Assembly: GCF_003056055.1 (NCBI RefSeq) | Contig: NZ_PYFP01000006.1 | Span: 211,712 to 275,711 of the forward strand | Length of the DNA: 64,000 nucleotides | Reading direction: 5' to 3' | From: Glaciimonas sp. PCH181 | GTDB taxonomy: Bacteria; Pseudomonadota; Gammaproteobacteria; Burkholderiales; Burkholderiaceae_D | In this document: piece after piece, positions 59,188-64,000 of the stretch | How the letters are laid out: each line of letters starts with the position of its first letter | Position numbering within the stretch: position 1 is the stretch's first letter | Program-made: the position numbers and the translations under genes | Notes under the pieces: model-generated | What the model was told of the DNA's origin: nothing | The model's input: the letters and a program-made list of their open reading frames with translations, nothing else | Databases searched by the model: none

Positions 59188-59233
59188 CCGCTGAAATGCG
59201 GGGCTGTCAATACGGCCTTTGAACGACGCTTAC

Positions 59234-59241
59234 ATATGAAG
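59234..59241. repeat. Right target-site duplication of IS66 element
   Basis: ATATGAAG, identical to the copy at 56738-56745. It is followed by 11-bp tandem copies of GATTTCGATTC-like sequence (about 59266-59289) before the rrn terminator. Confidence 0.9.
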
Positions 59242-59297
59242 AATGGTGGTACCGGGACTATCGATCCGATTTCGATTCGATTTCGATTGCCCAAAGC

Positions 59298-59330
59298 AAA
59301 AACCCTCCCAGATTTCTCTGGGAGGGTTTT
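59298..59330 (-). terminator. rrn operon terminator
   Basis: Long perfect stem AAAACCCTCCCAGA / TCTGGGAGGGTTTT with a 4-base loop, directly downstream of 5S rRNA in the transcribed (minus) direction. Confidence 0.9.
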
Positions 59331-59339
59331 CTAATAAAA

Positions 59340-59453
59340 GCCTGACGATGACCTACTTTCACACTGGTTGCAGCACTATCATCGGCGCAAAGTCGTTTCA
59401 CGGTCCTGTTCGGGATGGGAAGGGGTGGTACCAACTCGCTATGGTCATCAGGC
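59340..59453 (-). rRNA. rrf: 5S ribosomal RNA
   Basis: The minus strand reads GCCTGATGACCATAGCGAG at the 5' end, with the conserved GGTACCACCCC and CCCATCCCGAACAGG, and closes with CATCGTCAGGC pairing with the 5' end. About 114 nt, complete, last in the operon. Confidence 0.95.
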
Positions 59454-59631
59454 ATAAACTGTAGTGTCATATGTTCCCAATCGGGCAACACACAACGCAA
59501 TCTAGAAGAAGTAAAGTTTTGTTTCATGTGTTGGGGTAACGAGGGTTTCGTTACCCCAACACTGGGTATGATTGCACTTTTCAGGCAAACACATATCTCA
59601 TTAGCTTATATATAACCTGCTAAGGTTATAG

Positions 59632-62505
<2,874 letters not shown>

Positions 62506-62722
62506 CTATAACGTTAGCCTCTAGACGCGTTTCACGTCTAAAAACCGGTTATAGGATATTACTTATGAGTATTACTTTAGCGTTTGCCGTATCCAAAGTG
62601 TTTTCGCAGTTGCATACTCTCGTATGCTCTTTTGAGAACTCTTTTAATACTTTTTGATTTGATACAATCATACCCATCCACAATGCTGTCGCACTGCGGA
62701 CGAATCTTTACTTCTTCTAAAT

Positions 62723-62734
62723 TGTTAAAGAACA
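62723..62734 (-). promoter_or_regulatory. boxA antitermination element in the 16S-23S spacer
   Basis: TGTTCTTTAACA on the minus strand, in the spacer between tRNA-Ala and 23S. This matches the rrn boxA consensus recognised by NusB/S10. The rest of the spacer (62507-62861) holds processing-stem sequence and no gene. Confidence 0.65.
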
Positions 62735-62861
62735 AACAGCCAATGATCTTAAAAAGATCAAACCTAAATCGCGCCGCATCACGCTGTCTTAACCCTGCGT
62801 AATACCTGACTTAGGTTTGATATTTCACCACGCTCAACCCCGCTCTGGGAATCAAACAATA

Positions 62862-62938
62862 TGGTGGAGGCTAACGGGATCGAACCGATGACCCCCTGCT
62901 TGCAAAGCAGGTGCTCTCCCAAGCTGAGCTAAGCCCCC
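62862..62938 (-). tRNA. tRNA-Ala (TGC)
   Basis: Cloverleaf on the minus strand from GGGGGCTTAGCTCAGC to encoded CCA. Anticodon arm CCTGC-TTTGCAA-GCAGG with anticodon TGC; T-arm TTCGATC. Length 77 nt owing to a nine-base D-loop (AGCTTGGGA). Standard position in the rrn spacer. Confidence 0.95.
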
Positions 62939-62947
62939 ATAAACTTG

Positions 62948-63025
62948 TGGTGGGTCTGGTTGGGCTCGAACCAACGACCCCCGCGTTATCAAACACGGTG
63001 CTCTAACCAACTGAGCTACAGACCC
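62948..63025 (-). tRNA. tRNA-Ile (GAT) with an 8-base anticodon loop
   Basis: Minus strand from GGGTCTGTAGCTCAG to encoded CCA, 78 nt rather than the usual 77. Acceptor, D (AGTTGGTTA loop) and T arms are normal. The anticodon arm reads CCGTG-TTTGATAA-CGCGG, so the loop has eight bases; related species have seven (TTGATAA). The extra T lies 5' of the GAT anticodon. This could be a sequencing error, an inactive copy or a real altered tRNA. The TT/AA flanks can also pair to give a six-bp stem and six-base loop. Confidence 0.9.
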
Positions 63026-63153
63026 GCTTTGGATCAGTACTTCAGTAGTCAACGATAAACCCTCTATCGCACGCGCACCGCGCTCTACCTATAACTGTTC
63101 TTCTTTTAACTAACACACCGATAAGTGTGGACGCTTAATGTCCGTACAAACTC

Positions 63154-64000
<847 letters not shown>

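Larger units (their letters stand above)
56746..59233 (+). mobile_element. Complete IS66-family insertion sequence
   Basis: A 2488-bp element carrying tnpA, tnpB and tnpC in order. Its ends are imperfect inverted repeats beginning GTAAGCGT: left GTAAGCGTGCGCTCAAAACC, right (reverse strand) GTAAGCGTCGTTCAAAGGCC. It is flanked by a perfect 8-bp direct repeat ATATGAAG. All three reading frames are intact, so it looks functional and fairly recent. It sits between pagL and the end of an rrn operon and interrupts no recognisable gene. Confidence 0.95.

Noticed and set aside
62862..62938. tRNA-Ala is 77 nt with an extra D-loop base and a T-T mismatch in the T stem
   Set aside because: D-loop length varies naturally at this position, and I recall the same mismatch in related tRNA-Ala genes, so it is probably normal.

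Overview
This window reads as a stretch of core chromosome from a betaproteobacterium, most likely Burkholderiales/Oxalobacteraceae (Collimonas, Glaciimonas or Herminiimonas-like). The grounds are the gene order dusB-fis-purH-ruvC, the mraZ-rsmH-ftsL-ftsI-murE-murF-mraY-murD-ftsW cluster, the NrtABD/NasT nitrate module, a coq7 ubiquinone gene, DUF3025 and DUF6776-type proteins, and an rrn operon with tRNA-Ile and tRNA-Ala in the spacer. The genus is an inference from protein resemblance. Most genes lie on the minus strand.

Layout. 1-10.6 kb: the division and cell wall (dcw) cluster, transcribed leftward from one mraZ promoter that carries four MraZ boxes at exact 10-bp spacing; ftsW runs off the left edge. 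10.9-14.8 kb: ruvC, purH, fis, dusB. 14.9-19.6 kb: a GAF/degenerate-GGDEF protein, a histidine phosphatase, a PEBP protein, dtd and tyrS. 19.8-22.5 kb (plus strand): an M23 peptidoglycan peptidase and anmK, the latter starting directly on the T-run of a terminator. 22.6-26.5 kb: erpA, a bactofilin, a coiled-coil membrane protein, argC, rpsI and rplM. 26.7-26.9 kb: an orphan small-RNA candidate with its own promoter, an anti-Shine-Dalgarno hairpin and a terminator. 27-29 kb: osmC, coq7, DUF3025.

29.3-33.4 kb: the nitrate module. NasT, an ANTAR antiterminator, precedes nrtABD. The nrtA leader has a near-perfect sigma-54 promoter, a likely NtrC site, two hexaloop hairpins of the ANTAR-target type and an intrinsic terminator, so transcription looks gated both by nitrogen status and by antitermination. 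33.6-40.8 kb: pyrC, a glutamate/aspartate ABC transporter (gltIJKL) with a second binding protein, and glutamate dehydrogenase. 41-50.5 kb: a HypT-like LysR regulator, an ATM1-type ABC exporter, a YciA-type thioesterase, an IclR regulator divergent from dgoKAD (galactonate catabolism), and fadD. 50.8-56.6 kb: a lipoprotein aminopeptidase, a molybdopterin oxidoreductase, an M20 amidohydrolase and a PagL-type lipid A deacylase.

56.7-59.2 kb: a complete IS66-family element with inverted ends and a perfect 8-bp target duplication, inserted just downstream of an rrn operon. 59.3-64 kb: that rrn operon on the minus strand (5S, 23S, tRNA-Ala, tRNA-Ile, partial 16S). Its tRNA-Ile(GAU) carries one extra nucleotide in the anticodon loop as sequenced.

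No phage, CRISPR, defence island or unknown multigene system was seen. The most interesting signals are non-coding: the small RNA, the nas leader, the odd tRNA-Ile, the MraZ operator and the terminator/start fusion at anmK.
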